This document shows positions 48,900 through 59,086 of a DNA stretch of 64,000 nucleotides, piece after piece (positions within the stretch are counted from its first letter, which is position 1; each line of letters begins with the position of its first letter). The notes under the pieces were generated by a model. It had not been told where the DNA came from. It did no database searches and was given only the letters and a program-made list of their open reading frames with translations. This stretch comes from Cycas panzhihuaensis. Its lineage: Eukaryota; Cycadophyta. The DNA is taken from NCBI GenBank assembly GCA_023213395.1, contig CM041465.1, forward strand, positions 251,913,741 to 251,977,740, written 5' to 3'. The position numbers were made by a program, and so were the translations under genes.

Positions 48900-50790
48900 G
48901 TACAAAATAACCATTGACTATCTGGAGATATCTTATACTTGGTGAGTGAATGCCTATAATTAGGCCCTTATTGATCTTGTGCACAATGGGATCTCCCAAT
49001 GTAACTATTACTTGAACATAGCATGCTACAGTAAGGAAGGCAACTTGTACGATGGATCTAAAGAGCCCATGAGTTCATCCTAACCCAATTAAAGAAAATA
49101 CACATCGAAGCATCCTTGAACAATGTTTGAGCCATTCTTAAGAATGTGGAGCCAAATCTAATGGCTTCAAGCATCCTTGTTAGGAATGGCCATTATATAC
49201 TGCATGTTGAAGCATCCTTGAACAATGTTTGAACCATTCTTAAGAATATGGACCCAAATCCACTGGTTTCAAGCATTCTCATTTGAAATGGCCATTATAT
49301 CCTATCACGCATCGTTTTAGTGTTAATCTACATGAACAAAATGTCAATGCTTAATTCCCTTGCTTATTTCATGCCCTTTGCATAGTTAAATGACTATTTA
49401 AGATATCCCTACCTTTATGAAAGCAAATTTACCCCGAATAAACTATTTTAGGGAGTAAAATTTTATTTCTCCTACCTAAGTCCTTAACAAGAATCTTGTA
49501 TAAAAGATCTCATAAGGTAATTAGTCTTCAATTCATAATGACTTCAAGCTCTCCTACTTTGGGGATAAGCCTTATTTTACCATTATTGACCTTTTCACCT
49601 AAGAATCCATGTTTTAAGGCTTCCATCTAAACCGGAATAAGATCTACACCAATGAACTCCCAAGTTACTTTGTAGATATCACAAGGCAAACCGTGTAGAA
49701 CCCTTCTTTATAGTCATCTCATTTAACGCAATTGTCAACTTATGTATCTCAAGGGGCATATCCCTCATCTATATAAATATATGCAAGCCTCTTGTGAACA
49801 CCCCTCCACTTTTGCACCACTTCCCTTCTAGCTCTTGATTTTTCTTGGACTAAGAAAATGTTAGTATAATGAATAATGAAGGCTTTGGCTGTTTCTCTAC
49901 CAATGACTATCCCTAGGTTAGTTTTCAGAATTTGAATATCCTCATTTGCTTCTTCTTAAGGACCTTGAAAAAGAAGTTGAAGCACTTGACCCCCTAATTT
50001 ATCCAATGTAACCTAGCCCTAATTTGAGCCCCTTAAAACTTCCTAAAGTTACATTAACAACTAAAGTATGCTTGGCACATGGTACATGATGTCAAAAGAC
50101 AAAGCTTCCAACCTTATTTTTAGGTCAAATAATTCTTTCAACACCTCCTTATCATTTCTTCATCTTACTATTGCAGCTTGATTACCATACCCTCTCAAGA
50201 AGAACACTATTCTAGCTATGGCACACTCCCACCATCTAATCCACCCCTATCTTCTAAAGATCTAGCAAACAAGTTCCATAACTTCCTAATGCCTCTATAA
50301 TGTGCCTGGCTCTTCAAGTAGGATGTAATGAGCTTGAAGGCAGTACTCCTACTCACTCTCACATTGCAAAACATACAAGCTAGGGCTAAGGTGAGAAAGA
50401 GTGCCATGGTTAAAAGTTTTCATGTCTTCCTAACAAGGCTTAAATGCTAAAGTTATGACCATTAGCTACCATGGTTCTATCCAATCTTTCAAATATGCTA
50501 GCATATTTGTGTCTAGAATTAGACTAGGTAAACCATGGCCTTGGCCTTTTTGCCATCTACATATATTGGGGTCACAGAGACCACCCCTTGCTTTCATTTG
50601 AAGCTACTTCCAACACTTCTCATTATACCCTCTAACATGTAACTTACCCACCTTACACCCAATGTTCTCAATCATATTAAATGGTCCACAAATAACCCAC
50701 GAGGCATTAGGTAAGCCCTCTCTAAGCCACACCTATGGATTTGCTCTTTCAATAAAGGAGTCCAAAGTGGCAAAAAACAACCTTAGCACC
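48900..50790 (-). pseudogene. L1-type LINE ORF2 relic (endonuclease and RT)
   Basis: Plant L1-like LINE on the minus strand. Near the right end, LREGLPNASWVICGPFNMIEN matches the endonuclease GDFN motif with Asp replaced by Pro. RT follows: TWEFIGVDLIPV, ALKHGFLGEKVNNGKIRLIP, KVGELEVIMN, a stop where Trp is usual, RLITL, then LLYKILVKDLGRRNKILLPK (49440-49660), exactly the 'N.G.I.LIPK.......RPI.L....YK...K' block. Stops lie mostly at Trp codons (TGG to TGA or TAG). The ORF2 start and the YADD region are not visible. At its right end it runs into the first long repeat of element G. Confidence 0.8.
49103..49306 (-). repeat. 102-bp tandem duplication in the LINE
   Basis: Two copies with period 102 bp: GAAGCATCCTTGAACAATG starts at 49107 and 49209. 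Because 102 is a multiple of three, the duplication adds 34 codons without changing the LINE reading frame. Both copies encode a CLKP-DL-P-S stretch. Confidence 0.85.
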
Positions 50791-50845
50791 TAAGCAACTA
50801 ATTCAACTACTACAAATGTATTTAGCTTCTAAATACAAAACTTAA

Positions 50846-51257
50846 AAGGAATCGAAGAGGCAACTAGTTCAATAAATAGAGGTTGGTTACTCAACATTAT
50901 GTTCAAGAAGAAAGTTGAGGCTTAGTGTATAGCCCACCACTACTAGGAAAATGCATAGGAGTGACATTCACATAACACAAATGGTTAACTCAAGAGGGCA
51001 ACATAACATGGAGAGAAGAATCATCAACTAGGTTCTGAGTGGAATATGTACAAGGAATTGAAGGAAGCAACTAGTTAAATAAATAGAGGTTAGCTACTCG
51101 ATGTTGGGTCCAAAGAGTATGTTGAGGCACAATACACACCCCACCATTACTAGGACAATTCATAGCAATGACATTCACATAACACAAATGATTAAGTCAA
51201 TAGGACATCACAAATAACATAACATGGAGAGAAGAATTATCAAATATGTATATTTTT
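50846..51257. repeat. 206-bp tandem duplication
   Basis: Two head-to-tail units: AAGGAATCGAAG starts at 50846 and AAGGAATTGAAG at 51052. Both end in AACATGGAGAGAAGAAT-ATCAA. The right long repeat (56500-56700) has a single unit, so the duplication is private to the left copy. Confidence 0.85.
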
Positions 51258-51450
51258 TATTTTTCTTTTTGATTCACATGAAGGGGAATCTAGATGCGTG
51301 CACACGCATGCACCCACCTATACCCCACTCACAATACTTAGGGGGATAACTTTTAATGTCTACAACCTCTAGTTGAGTACGCCTAGAATCCACTACGATG
51401 GCCCCCTGAATCGATCTGCAGCCAAGCACCTCAGAATGGGGGTAGCCCAC
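51256..51450 (-). mobile_element. SINE-like insertion
   Basis: About 195 bp flanked by CAAATATGTATATTT (51241-51255) and CAAATATGTGTATATTT (51451-51467), a direct repeat of 15-17 bp as made by LINE-type integration. The right long repeat has only one copy of this site and no insert (about 56696-56720), so it is a paralogous empty site. On the minus strand it starts GTGGGCTACCCCC and has an A-rich 3' end. GATCGATTC resembles a tRNA-type B box, about 33 bp after an A-box-like GTGGGCTAC. The SINE family was not identified. Confidence 0.65.
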
Positions 51451-52140
51451 CAAATATGTGTATATTTTATTAGTATAAAGGGGACCTCACTCAAGGACAC
51501 TCCTGAAGGAATACAAGGTGAGGTGTTTGTCATTACAATATATCAAGACAACTTGTACAAGACTCTTGGTATTCTATAACAAAGTATAAAACTATCTAAT
51601 CACTCCTTTAGGTGTCTTCTCTCATCTTTATAGACTCCATGAGAAAAGCTTGTCATTGGAGGAGTTGTATAGTTGTAATTGCTTCTTGTTGCAACTCATT
51701 CTAATAGTTGGCATCTGAATCCACAACAATTCTTCACAACCGATTCTTGCTACCTTAATTACCCCATCTAGCACCTTACCCACACCAGGACCCGTGAATA
51801 ACATTTTATAGCGACATATCATCCATTACAACTCAAACTCTATCCATTTCTTGTCCGTGGTTGCCAACTATCCAATTGTTGGTTGGTTGCTCCTTATCAC
51901 TAGACACTAGTTGCAAGTCATAATCTTTGCTACAGGTTTAGTCATCATCGCCAATCGCAAACTCAACATATGTTGTTGGCTCAATTCTACTTAGTTTTCC
52001 CATTATAACCCTTGTAATCACTAAACATCCCAATTTCAGTGGCAAGCCTTCTTATCATCTATAGATCCTTGTCGTGTGCTTATTTTCAATCTAGATCAAC
52101 TCTGTCTTCCACAATAATGATGGTCTCCATCATTCAACCA

Positions 52141-52738
52141 TCAATGTAGGGAAAAGCCCTTCATCTTCCTCACCAATGTATTTCTAAATCTTATCAACGC
52201 CAATAAATATATCTTCGAAGTACTCTTGTTATGAAGGGTCATGTCCCTCGACCCACATCCTCACTATGCCAAGATGAAGTTCTATATGAGGGAGTGTCCG
52301 TAATTGGAACACATGGGTAACAAGCAATTGTGTTTGCCATTTACTAGGATCACCCCTTAAGTACATAGATAACTCATCAAGAATTGTTAAAGTTAATATT
52401 ACAAGGTTTTTCTAGTGGTTGACCTCTAACCCTAAAGGTTTAAGGAATTACCACCAGCCATACCTCAAGCCCATTTTCATGGTCACTCTACAAGGAGGGT
52501 TCTAACTGATCCACAACCTACTAGCTTTGAGATTACTCACAACTGAAGGTTTTATCTCACTTTACAATTGATAGATTTAGTTTACCAACCACTGCAAGTT
52601 TCTAATTTACCCACAACTCAAAGGTTTATAGCATTCCTTCAACGTTATATAGATTTCCTCATTAAGAAATATACAAATTAGAACAGAAAACATGGGAGTA
52701 CAGATTTCAAAAAATTTTACAAAACACAAACGCATGCA

Positions 52739-52783
<45 letters not shown>

Positions 52784-53003
52784 ATGGAATTATTTGCACA
52801 TGCATGGGCACTTTGCTACCCCGTGTTTCTTCTTCCATTTCTACTTCCTTCAATAAGTTTCATGAATTTATCATCAATAATTAGATCTTCATCTAGATCT
52901 TATTTGTCAACAATCCCTCCATCCATGTACATCTTTCGTATGCAATTCAATTAGCCCACTAGCATGTTTTATGTTGTTAAATCCCCACATATTATGAAGA
53001 TTC
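52141..53003. other. element G interior, left part
   Basis: No coding sequence recognised. It contains an AT microsatellite (52742-52780) preceded by CATG repeats. A pyrimidine-rich stretch at 52155-52172 could be a decayed polypurine tract on the minus strand. Confidence 0.4.
52742..52780. repeat. AT dinucleotide microsatellite
   Basis: About 19 AT units following GCATGCATGCAT, a typical hypervariable locus. Confidence 0.95.
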
Positions 53004-53326
53004 TGTCATGGGTTGTCGTTACACCAAAAACTCCGGGGTGATTCAAGAAGAGGACTTCCACGTGATAGTTAGCACTACACGCTCCAACACCCCCTCATCA
53101 CGAGGAGTCGATTGTACCTACACGACATGCATGACCACCACGGCATTCTTCGACGGGAACTCCAACATCTTCACGTATATTCAGGTGTGCAACTGCAGTA
53201 CACAAGACCGATTTTGAACCCCGGTCGCTCTAATACCACTTGTCACATGCTGTCATTACACCAAAAGCCCTCGGGTGATTCAAGAATAGGACTTTTGCAT
53301 GATAGGTAGCGCCACGTGTTTCAACA
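53004..53326 (-). mobile_element. TRIM (miniature LTR retrotransposon), 323 bp
   Basis: Two 86-bp terminal direct repeats (53004-53089 and 53241-53326) start TGTC and end CAACA on the plus strand, with a perfect TSD GATTC (52999-53003 and 53327-53331). On the minus strand the order is 5' LTR, PBS (GCTCTAATACCA, 53227-53238; 11 of 12 to initiator-Met), 151-bp interior, polypurine tract (GATGAGGGGG), 3' LTR. It has no coding capacity. LTR copies differ at about 21 of 86 positions, mostly transitions, so it is old. After the PBS the interior reads GGGGTTCAAAATC, which resembles a tRNA B box. Confidence 0.9.
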
Positions 53327-53331
53327 GATTC

Positions 53332-53628
53332 TAAATTTGAAAAAACAGTTGAGCTTAATCACTTAAATGGGTTAAATGGAAAAAGTGTGCATGTTTCAAA
53401 TTATTATTAGGGAAGGAGTTCTTGCATGTACCCATTTGCTTATTAGGATTTTCCTCATGAGATTGTTGCATCAAAGCCAAACAAAATTAAATACAATACT
53501 AACAAATAATTAACGAAAGCCCATCACCCAGTCCTCCTCATGCAACGGTTAACCCATAGGAATGCACTGTTGATTTTCGTGATTGTTTCTTGCCACCTTT
53601 TTAAAATCATCTTCCAAAGTAATTTGCT
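53332..53628. other. unassigned spacer
   Basis: Nothing recognisable lies between the TRIM and the copia integrase fragment. Confidence 0.4.
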
Positions 53629-54060
53629 ACTACCTACACACCTCAACAGAATGGTGTAACTGAGAAGATGAACAAGACCTCAGTTGAAAAAGCCAAGTCT
53701 GTGATAAAAGGCAAGGATGTTATAAATTATTTATGGGTTAAAGTTATGAACACAATTGCTTATCTAACTAGCAAAAACACTACAAAGATTGTTAAAGACA
53801 TAACGCTTAAGGAGGCTTAGACAAACAAGAAGCCAATTATATGTCACTTGAGAATTTTTGGATGTACAACATATATACATACCCCAAAAGAAAAATGACA
53901 AAAGTTGAATTACAAAAGCACCAAATGCATCCATGTAGGAAACTTTGAGGCTTTCAAGTTACTGACTAGAAAATTCCATATAAATCAAGATGTTATCTTC
54001 AAAGGTGGTGGCAAGTTAGATTTACATCCAATTGATGTTGACGATCAAATTGAGCAGTAG
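53629..54060 (+). pseudogene. copia integrase C-terminal fragment
   Basis: The plus-strand frame reads TYTPQQNGVTEKMNKTSVEK, then VINYLWVKVMNTIAYLTSKN, KPIICHLRIFGCTTYIHTP and FHINQDVIFKGGGKLDLHP. This is the end of a copia integrase core (the final catalytic Glu is in 'NGVTE') and the linker before RT. Two stops are in frame. No RT follows, so it is a fragment. Its strand is opposite to that predicted for element G. Confidence 0.8.
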
Positions 54061-54509
54061 CTTGAGCACATCCATTTGGTGAAGATCCCAACCAAATGAG
54101 ATGTGAGAGTAACCAACATTCAAATAATAGTCATCTTGACCATAGGTGAAACGGTCTCTTCAAAGTCCACACCTATCCCTTAACTGCAAGTTGACTGTTA
54201 TATCTATCTCTATCACCATTAGAGCGATACTTCACCTTGTATACTAATGCAAGTTAGAGTAATCTACAAATTATATTTCTCACACATAAATGTAAATAAC
54301 AATAATGCTTAGCACACCTAAGGCCATTCCTCAGTTTGTGCTCTTCGAACAAACTCTCTTAAGTCAAACTCATCTGCCTTTTATCAAGCCTATGCATACA
54401 ATCTCTCATTTACATTTATTCTCAATAGTTACACAAGTTATAACTTCCAACAATTAGACCCGATGTTAACCTAATTATAGACAAGTTTAATCAAGATTTT
54501 GTTTGTTGA

Positions 54510-54850
54510 TTCCATGATCTTATCCATTCATCCAAAGCCCTGCTACTTGAGGATCTGAAAAGAGACATCTTTATAAATGCCCTTCACCCTGAAGTCCATG
54601 TGGAAGTGCTTAGGATGGATGCAACCACTTATGACACTATTATTACTAAATCCCTGGGCCTAGAATCCATCGAAATCCAAGCAGGGTTTAAAAAACTTAA
54701 CAAACCTTTGACCCATCCCAACTCAATGAACATCGTGATCACTGAAACATTCCCCCATCCTTCATTCCTATCATGAGTGAGGAATGACTATTAAGATATG
54801 TATCATTGACGAAGGGGCTACCACTAGCATCATTTTTGCCTGAATTTTTG
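54510..54850 (+). pseudogene. retroelement gag/protease fragment
   Basis: The plus-strand reading gives LLLEDLKRDIFINALHPEV and TTYDTIITKSLGLESIEIQ, a Ty3-type gag pattern. About 200 bp on comes MTIKICIIDEGATTSII, in which IIDEGAT looks like a retroviral-type aspartic protease active site. It is short and frame-broken. No pol follows. Confidence 0.5.
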
Positions 54851-56332
54851 ATTAAAATTTATTAAACTTTTTATAAAGTTTAGTGATATTAAATTATTGT
54901 AATGTAATTTGGAGTCCATAAGTCACCCCCTACTTACTAGCCCTCAATCACATGGTTATTTAGGTGCCAGAGCTTTTTCTAGACCACCAAGAGAGTTTTT
55001 TAAAAACTAATATACCATGGTGACTAGTTTTTCAAAAGCTTCGATTTGATAGCAATCACATGTTGCATTTTTGTATAAAAATTAAATGAAAAAGCAAGTC
55101 TTTTAGTTTTGTAGTGGTATTTTGACTACCAATGAGTATAACAAAGCAAGCAACCACTCATGCCAGCTATTTGCACGCCAATTGAGGTCTCTTATAGTTG
55201 CTTTCTTTATTTACGTGCTTGTTTTTCTTGCTTTTTAGTTATTCTTTGTTGCATACTGCTTGAAAATTGGCCAATGGAAGTGGAATACTATGAGCAGTCA
55301 CAGAGAAACTCCCAAAATAAAGCAGGGTTTCCACAAATCTTCTGGAGCTTTTCTCATTTAAGTCCAAAACAAAGCAAGGTTTTTGCAAATCTTCTAGAGC
55401 ATTTTCTCATTTAAGCCCAAAATGGAGCGGAGTTTCTACAAATCTTCTGTAGTTGGAATTGCAATAGCTAGAATAGAATGGACCATTGAATCGTTCATAT
55501 TTCTCCATTTTCTTCCTTTATCCTTTTCTCCTTCAGAGTGACTATTATAGGTAAACCAATAGCATTAATGTTGAGGCAACTATGATTTAAAGGCTTGTGC
55601 TTGGTTTATCCGATTGAGTTCTTACTGTTATTTTCAAGAGATTCTTTGTCTTCTTAGTTGTAAAGATATTTAATAGAATGCAAAGCCCAACATAACCACA
55701 ATGTTACCCTATTTGACCAAATCACAAGAAAATTAAAATTGTGCCAATCAAATTGTAATTCTAATTTTGATCAAGTATATTGGCATAATGGAACATGTAT
55801 AACAGAAATAATAGCATTTATCCTTCAAGGAATTATATAGCTATTACTCATCTTCATAACTTAACTGGTGACTTATTTTGAACACTTCTCACCCTCCTCA
55901 CAATCATGATTGAGTTATCTTGGATCTATCTCACACTGTTGACAATGGCTCACCAAGTCTTACATGTCAACAGGGCTCTGGTCATGTGAAGAATCCCACC
56001 ACCTACAACACCATAGGGGTCCTATGTGTGCCAATACCCTTACACGTCTTACATGCATTTGCAACATCAATCCATTCCCCGTTCTTGTCACCTAATCATG
56101 ATTAGAGTTTGACTTAATAGTTTCCATCTGATTTTCCCATTCTTTCTATCAACTAGCTACTTGCTTTCCTCCACACATGGTACTCTCTATGCTCCTTCTC
56201 TTGCAATCCTTCATAGTCACACCTATAGTAGAGGTAGCTCCAATCAACAAAAGTGTTGCAACATTCTTTGTTAGGGTCCCAAAAGGATGTCGAGCACCAT
56301 GCAGAAGCATTCATCTTGTAAGGTTTGAAATC
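54851..56332. other. element G interior, right part
   Basis: No recognisable gene. A doubled motif near 55310-55450 (AATCTTCT-GAGC-TTTTCTCATTTAAG) is a small local repeat. Open frames 55160-55414 and 55920-56105 lack domains. Confidence 0.4.
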
Positions 56333-56344
56333 GCTCTGATACCA
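56333..56344 (-). other. PBS of element G
   Basis: GCTCTGATACCA is a perfect minus-strand match to the initiator-Met tRNA PBS, a few bases left of the second long repeat. It supports a minus-strand LTR element between the two long repeats. Confidence 0.75.
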
Positions 56345-56349
56345 AAATA

Positions 56350-57373
56350 TGATTCAAAACTGAAGGGGACTAAAGGCTTGGATCATAAAGTCAACTCTAA
56401 TATTGAAAATAGGGATTCAAGAAGTGGCATAAAACTACTTTACCATCTATATGATTATTCAACTCCTACAAATGCCTCTAACTTCCAACTAAAAGCAGAT
56501 AAAAGGAATCAATGAAAACAACTAGTTCAATAAACAAAGGTTGGTTACTTGGCCTTGTGTCTGAGGAGTATGTTGAGCAAGCTTGGTACATAGTCCGCCA
56601 ATGCAAGGAAAAGTGCATAGGAGTGGCATTCACATAACACAAACAGTTAACTCATGAGGACAACAAAAATAGAATAACATGGAGAGAAGTATTATCAAAC
56701 ATTTATCTTTTATTAATATAAAAGGGACCTCATCCAAGGACACTCCTGAAGGAGTCTAAGAAGAGATGTTATTAATTACAATGTATCAAGATGACTTGTG
56801 TAAGACTCTTATTATTCTATAACAAAATATAAAATTATCTAACTACCCATTGTGTCTTCTCTCATCTTTATAGATTGCATGAGAAAAGCTCGTCACTAAA
56901 GGCACCCAACGGTTGTAACTACTACTTGCTACAACTCTTGTTAATAGTTAGCATCCGCTACCACAACAATTCTCTGCAACAAAATTTTGTTATCTTAATT
57001 ACCATAGTTGGCATCTCCCCCAAGTCGACACAAATGGGTAACATTCTACAATCACGTATCATCCATTACAATTTAGGTGTTATCCATTTGTTATAGTTGG
57101 TTGTTAATTATTCAATAGTCGATTAGTTGCTCATTGTCACCAACTGTCAACCACTTGGTCGAAATCTCTATCATAGATTCAATCACCACTACCAATCACT
57201 AGCTCAGCATCTATCGTAAGCTCGAGTCTACTTGGTCTTCCCATTTCAACCCTTACAGTTGCAAAACATCCCAATTTCAATCACAAGCATTTTTGTTGCC
57301 TCCATACCCTCGTCTTCTGTTTATTTTCAATCCAGATCATATTGGCAATACCTAACATCAAATCATTCAACCA
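56350..57373 (-). repeat. long direct repeat, right copy (likely 5' LTR of element G)
   Basis: About 1024 bp from TGATTCAAAAC, just after the PBS, to TTCAACCA. Homologous to 50800-52140 but without the SINE-like insertion or the 206-bp duplication. The TSD could not be fixed because the far edge of the partner repeat is unclear. Confidence 0.65.
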
Positions 57374-57555
57374 TGACCACCTAGACAACTCTACTAAACA
57401 TATCATCACCCCATGATGCTACATACTTTTGAAAGGATGGGTGAATAAGGATAACTACTCCACCTTTCCCTTTCTCATGCTATGAATGGAAAGGCATATG
57501 TCTTGGCTAGATGGCCAATTTGAAGCTTAAACCCTAAAACATTGCAAACACACAA

Positions 57556-57755
57556 TTTGCAAATTCTTGCCTTAGCTTTTTGACCATGCTACTCTTCAAC
57601 AGTCAAATATGCCTCTAGCATTCCATCTAATTGTGTTCGCTATTCAACGCCAAAACTTGCAAATTCTTGCCTTGGCTTTTTGACTGTGCTATTCTTCAAG
57701 GGTCGAATATGCCTCTAGCATTCCAACCAATTGTGTTCGCTATTCAACACCAAGT
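57556..57755. repeat. 100-bp tandem duplication
   Basis: Two copies of a 100-bp unit: TTGCAAATTCTTGCCTT begins at 57557 and 57657, and both end in TTGTGTTCGCTATTCAACRCCAA. About ten differences by eye. Confidence 0.85.
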
Positions 57756-59086
57756 TGACTCTTCATTGCAAGCACACCGTCATTATCCTCATCATTGACA
57801 TCTTCCTCGTGGACTATGGCCTCAAAGCTATTCTTCATATTGATCACTTTATGCCTTTTGGCTATTATATGCTCATGGATAAAATCATCCAGCATGAGCT
57901 CTTCACAGCTAGCTAAGACCCCCATGGGGCTTGGATTGCCTGGACATTAAGGGACTTGCATCCCTAATGAATAGAGGAGATCTTACCCTGTTCCTAATTC
58001 CTCTTCCTAAAGGATTGAGATAAGAACTAATGACCTAAGCTGCTTGCTTGAAAGCACTTACATAGGATGAGGCACTGGTTTTGTTTGGCAGGCTAAGCTT
58101 AGCAAGTCGCTTCGCATTGATATCCCCAGCTTTCAAGGTCTGCTATTCCTCAAGCTTTGGCAGGGGCAATGGCATTCTGAAGTTCACGATCCAGCTCTTG
58201 TTCTGGCAGACAACAGGCTGCCCTTTTTGCAAGAAAGGGCAGTCCTTAATGAGCATCATCAGATACTTTTTCAACTTTCTTCCATTTAGTTTAGTTATCA
58301 ACTTATTATTGTTGTCCAAAACGAAGACTTTTTGAACTACTTACGAGAAATACAACCAATCTTATTTTTCCATCAATATATTCCGTCCCCCTCTGTGTGC
58401 ACACATGCATGTTCACATGTAATAAATTCATCCATATCCCTGTATTTGTTTACACATGGTGTGTGGTGCCTTCAATTTTTCACTCCCACAAAGGACCTAT
58501 ACATGCACACTGCAAGAAGAACACACAATCCCCTGCACATCTAAAAAGGAAAAAGGAGTTAAAAAATTTGCTTATCTTGCATATTATAATGATGAAGATT
58601 AGCTATAATGGAGACACAGAGAAGAGCAGCAAAGCTATTTTCCTCCATAAGAATGACTGAGTATGGAATATCATTTACAACAAATGGCATTAAACGACTG
58701 AAATTTTAAAATATAAATAGAAAAAACAGACTCAAAAATACATGATACACATCATTTACATTTGCTTGCTCCCATCAGCCAAGCACAGACATAAAACAGC
58801 AATAAATTGATCTGAAGACTGTGGCAAAACATATATAGTAACTCATGATAACAAAACATATTGAGTATAATCACAAACATCCACCGCTACCCCATAAGAT
58901 CACGAGGATGCATAATTACATGGCCCAAGCCATACCTGTTGGATAAGGAGTGAAGAAATTGGGGTAGATCAAATATGAATCCCATTGCACACCCTTAAAT
59001 CCAAAGACCTCTTGTGCAGGTGAATGATCATTCTGAATCACTTGAGCTTTCGTCGCCATATGGATATTATCTTACAAAAACCCAGT
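57756..59086. other. region 3' of the PHL-like gene
   Basis: Mostly noncoding. Part next to 59086 must be the 3' UTR of the PHL-like gene on the minus strand. A plus-strand exon-like frame lies at 58092-58289. ACAG-GTATGG on the minus strand near 58937 could be a splice donor in the UTR, but this is not supported further. Confidence 0.45.
58092..58289 (+). other. exon-like open frame, unrecognised
   Basis: After an acceptor-like GTTTTGTTTGGCAG, a frame of 65 codons runs to TAG at 58287-58289: AKLSKSLRIDIPSFQGLLFL, then LWQGQWHSEVHDPALVLADN and RLPFLQERAVLNEHHQ. The composition looks more like real protein than the neighbouring random frames, but I do not recognise the family and see no upstream exon. 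It could be a gene fragment or part of a decayed element. Confidence 0.25.

Larger units (their letters stand above)
50800..52140 (-). repeat. long direct repeat, left copy (likely 3' LTR of element G)
   Basis: Homologous in the same orientation to 56350-57373. Shared blocks include CACATAACACAAA, AACATGGAGAGAAG, GGACACTCCTGAAGGA and ATCCCAATTTCA. This copy is longer because of a 206-bp tandem duplication (50846-51257) and a SINE-like insertion (51256-51450). Its left edge is blurred by the LINE. If it is an LTR of a minus-strand element, its right end CAACCA at 52140 is the U3 start. Confidence 0.65.

Noticed and set aside
49103-49306. The 102-bp pair read as a repeat-spacer array
   Set aside because: There are only two copies, directly adjacent with no spacer, and they lie inside a LINE reading frame.
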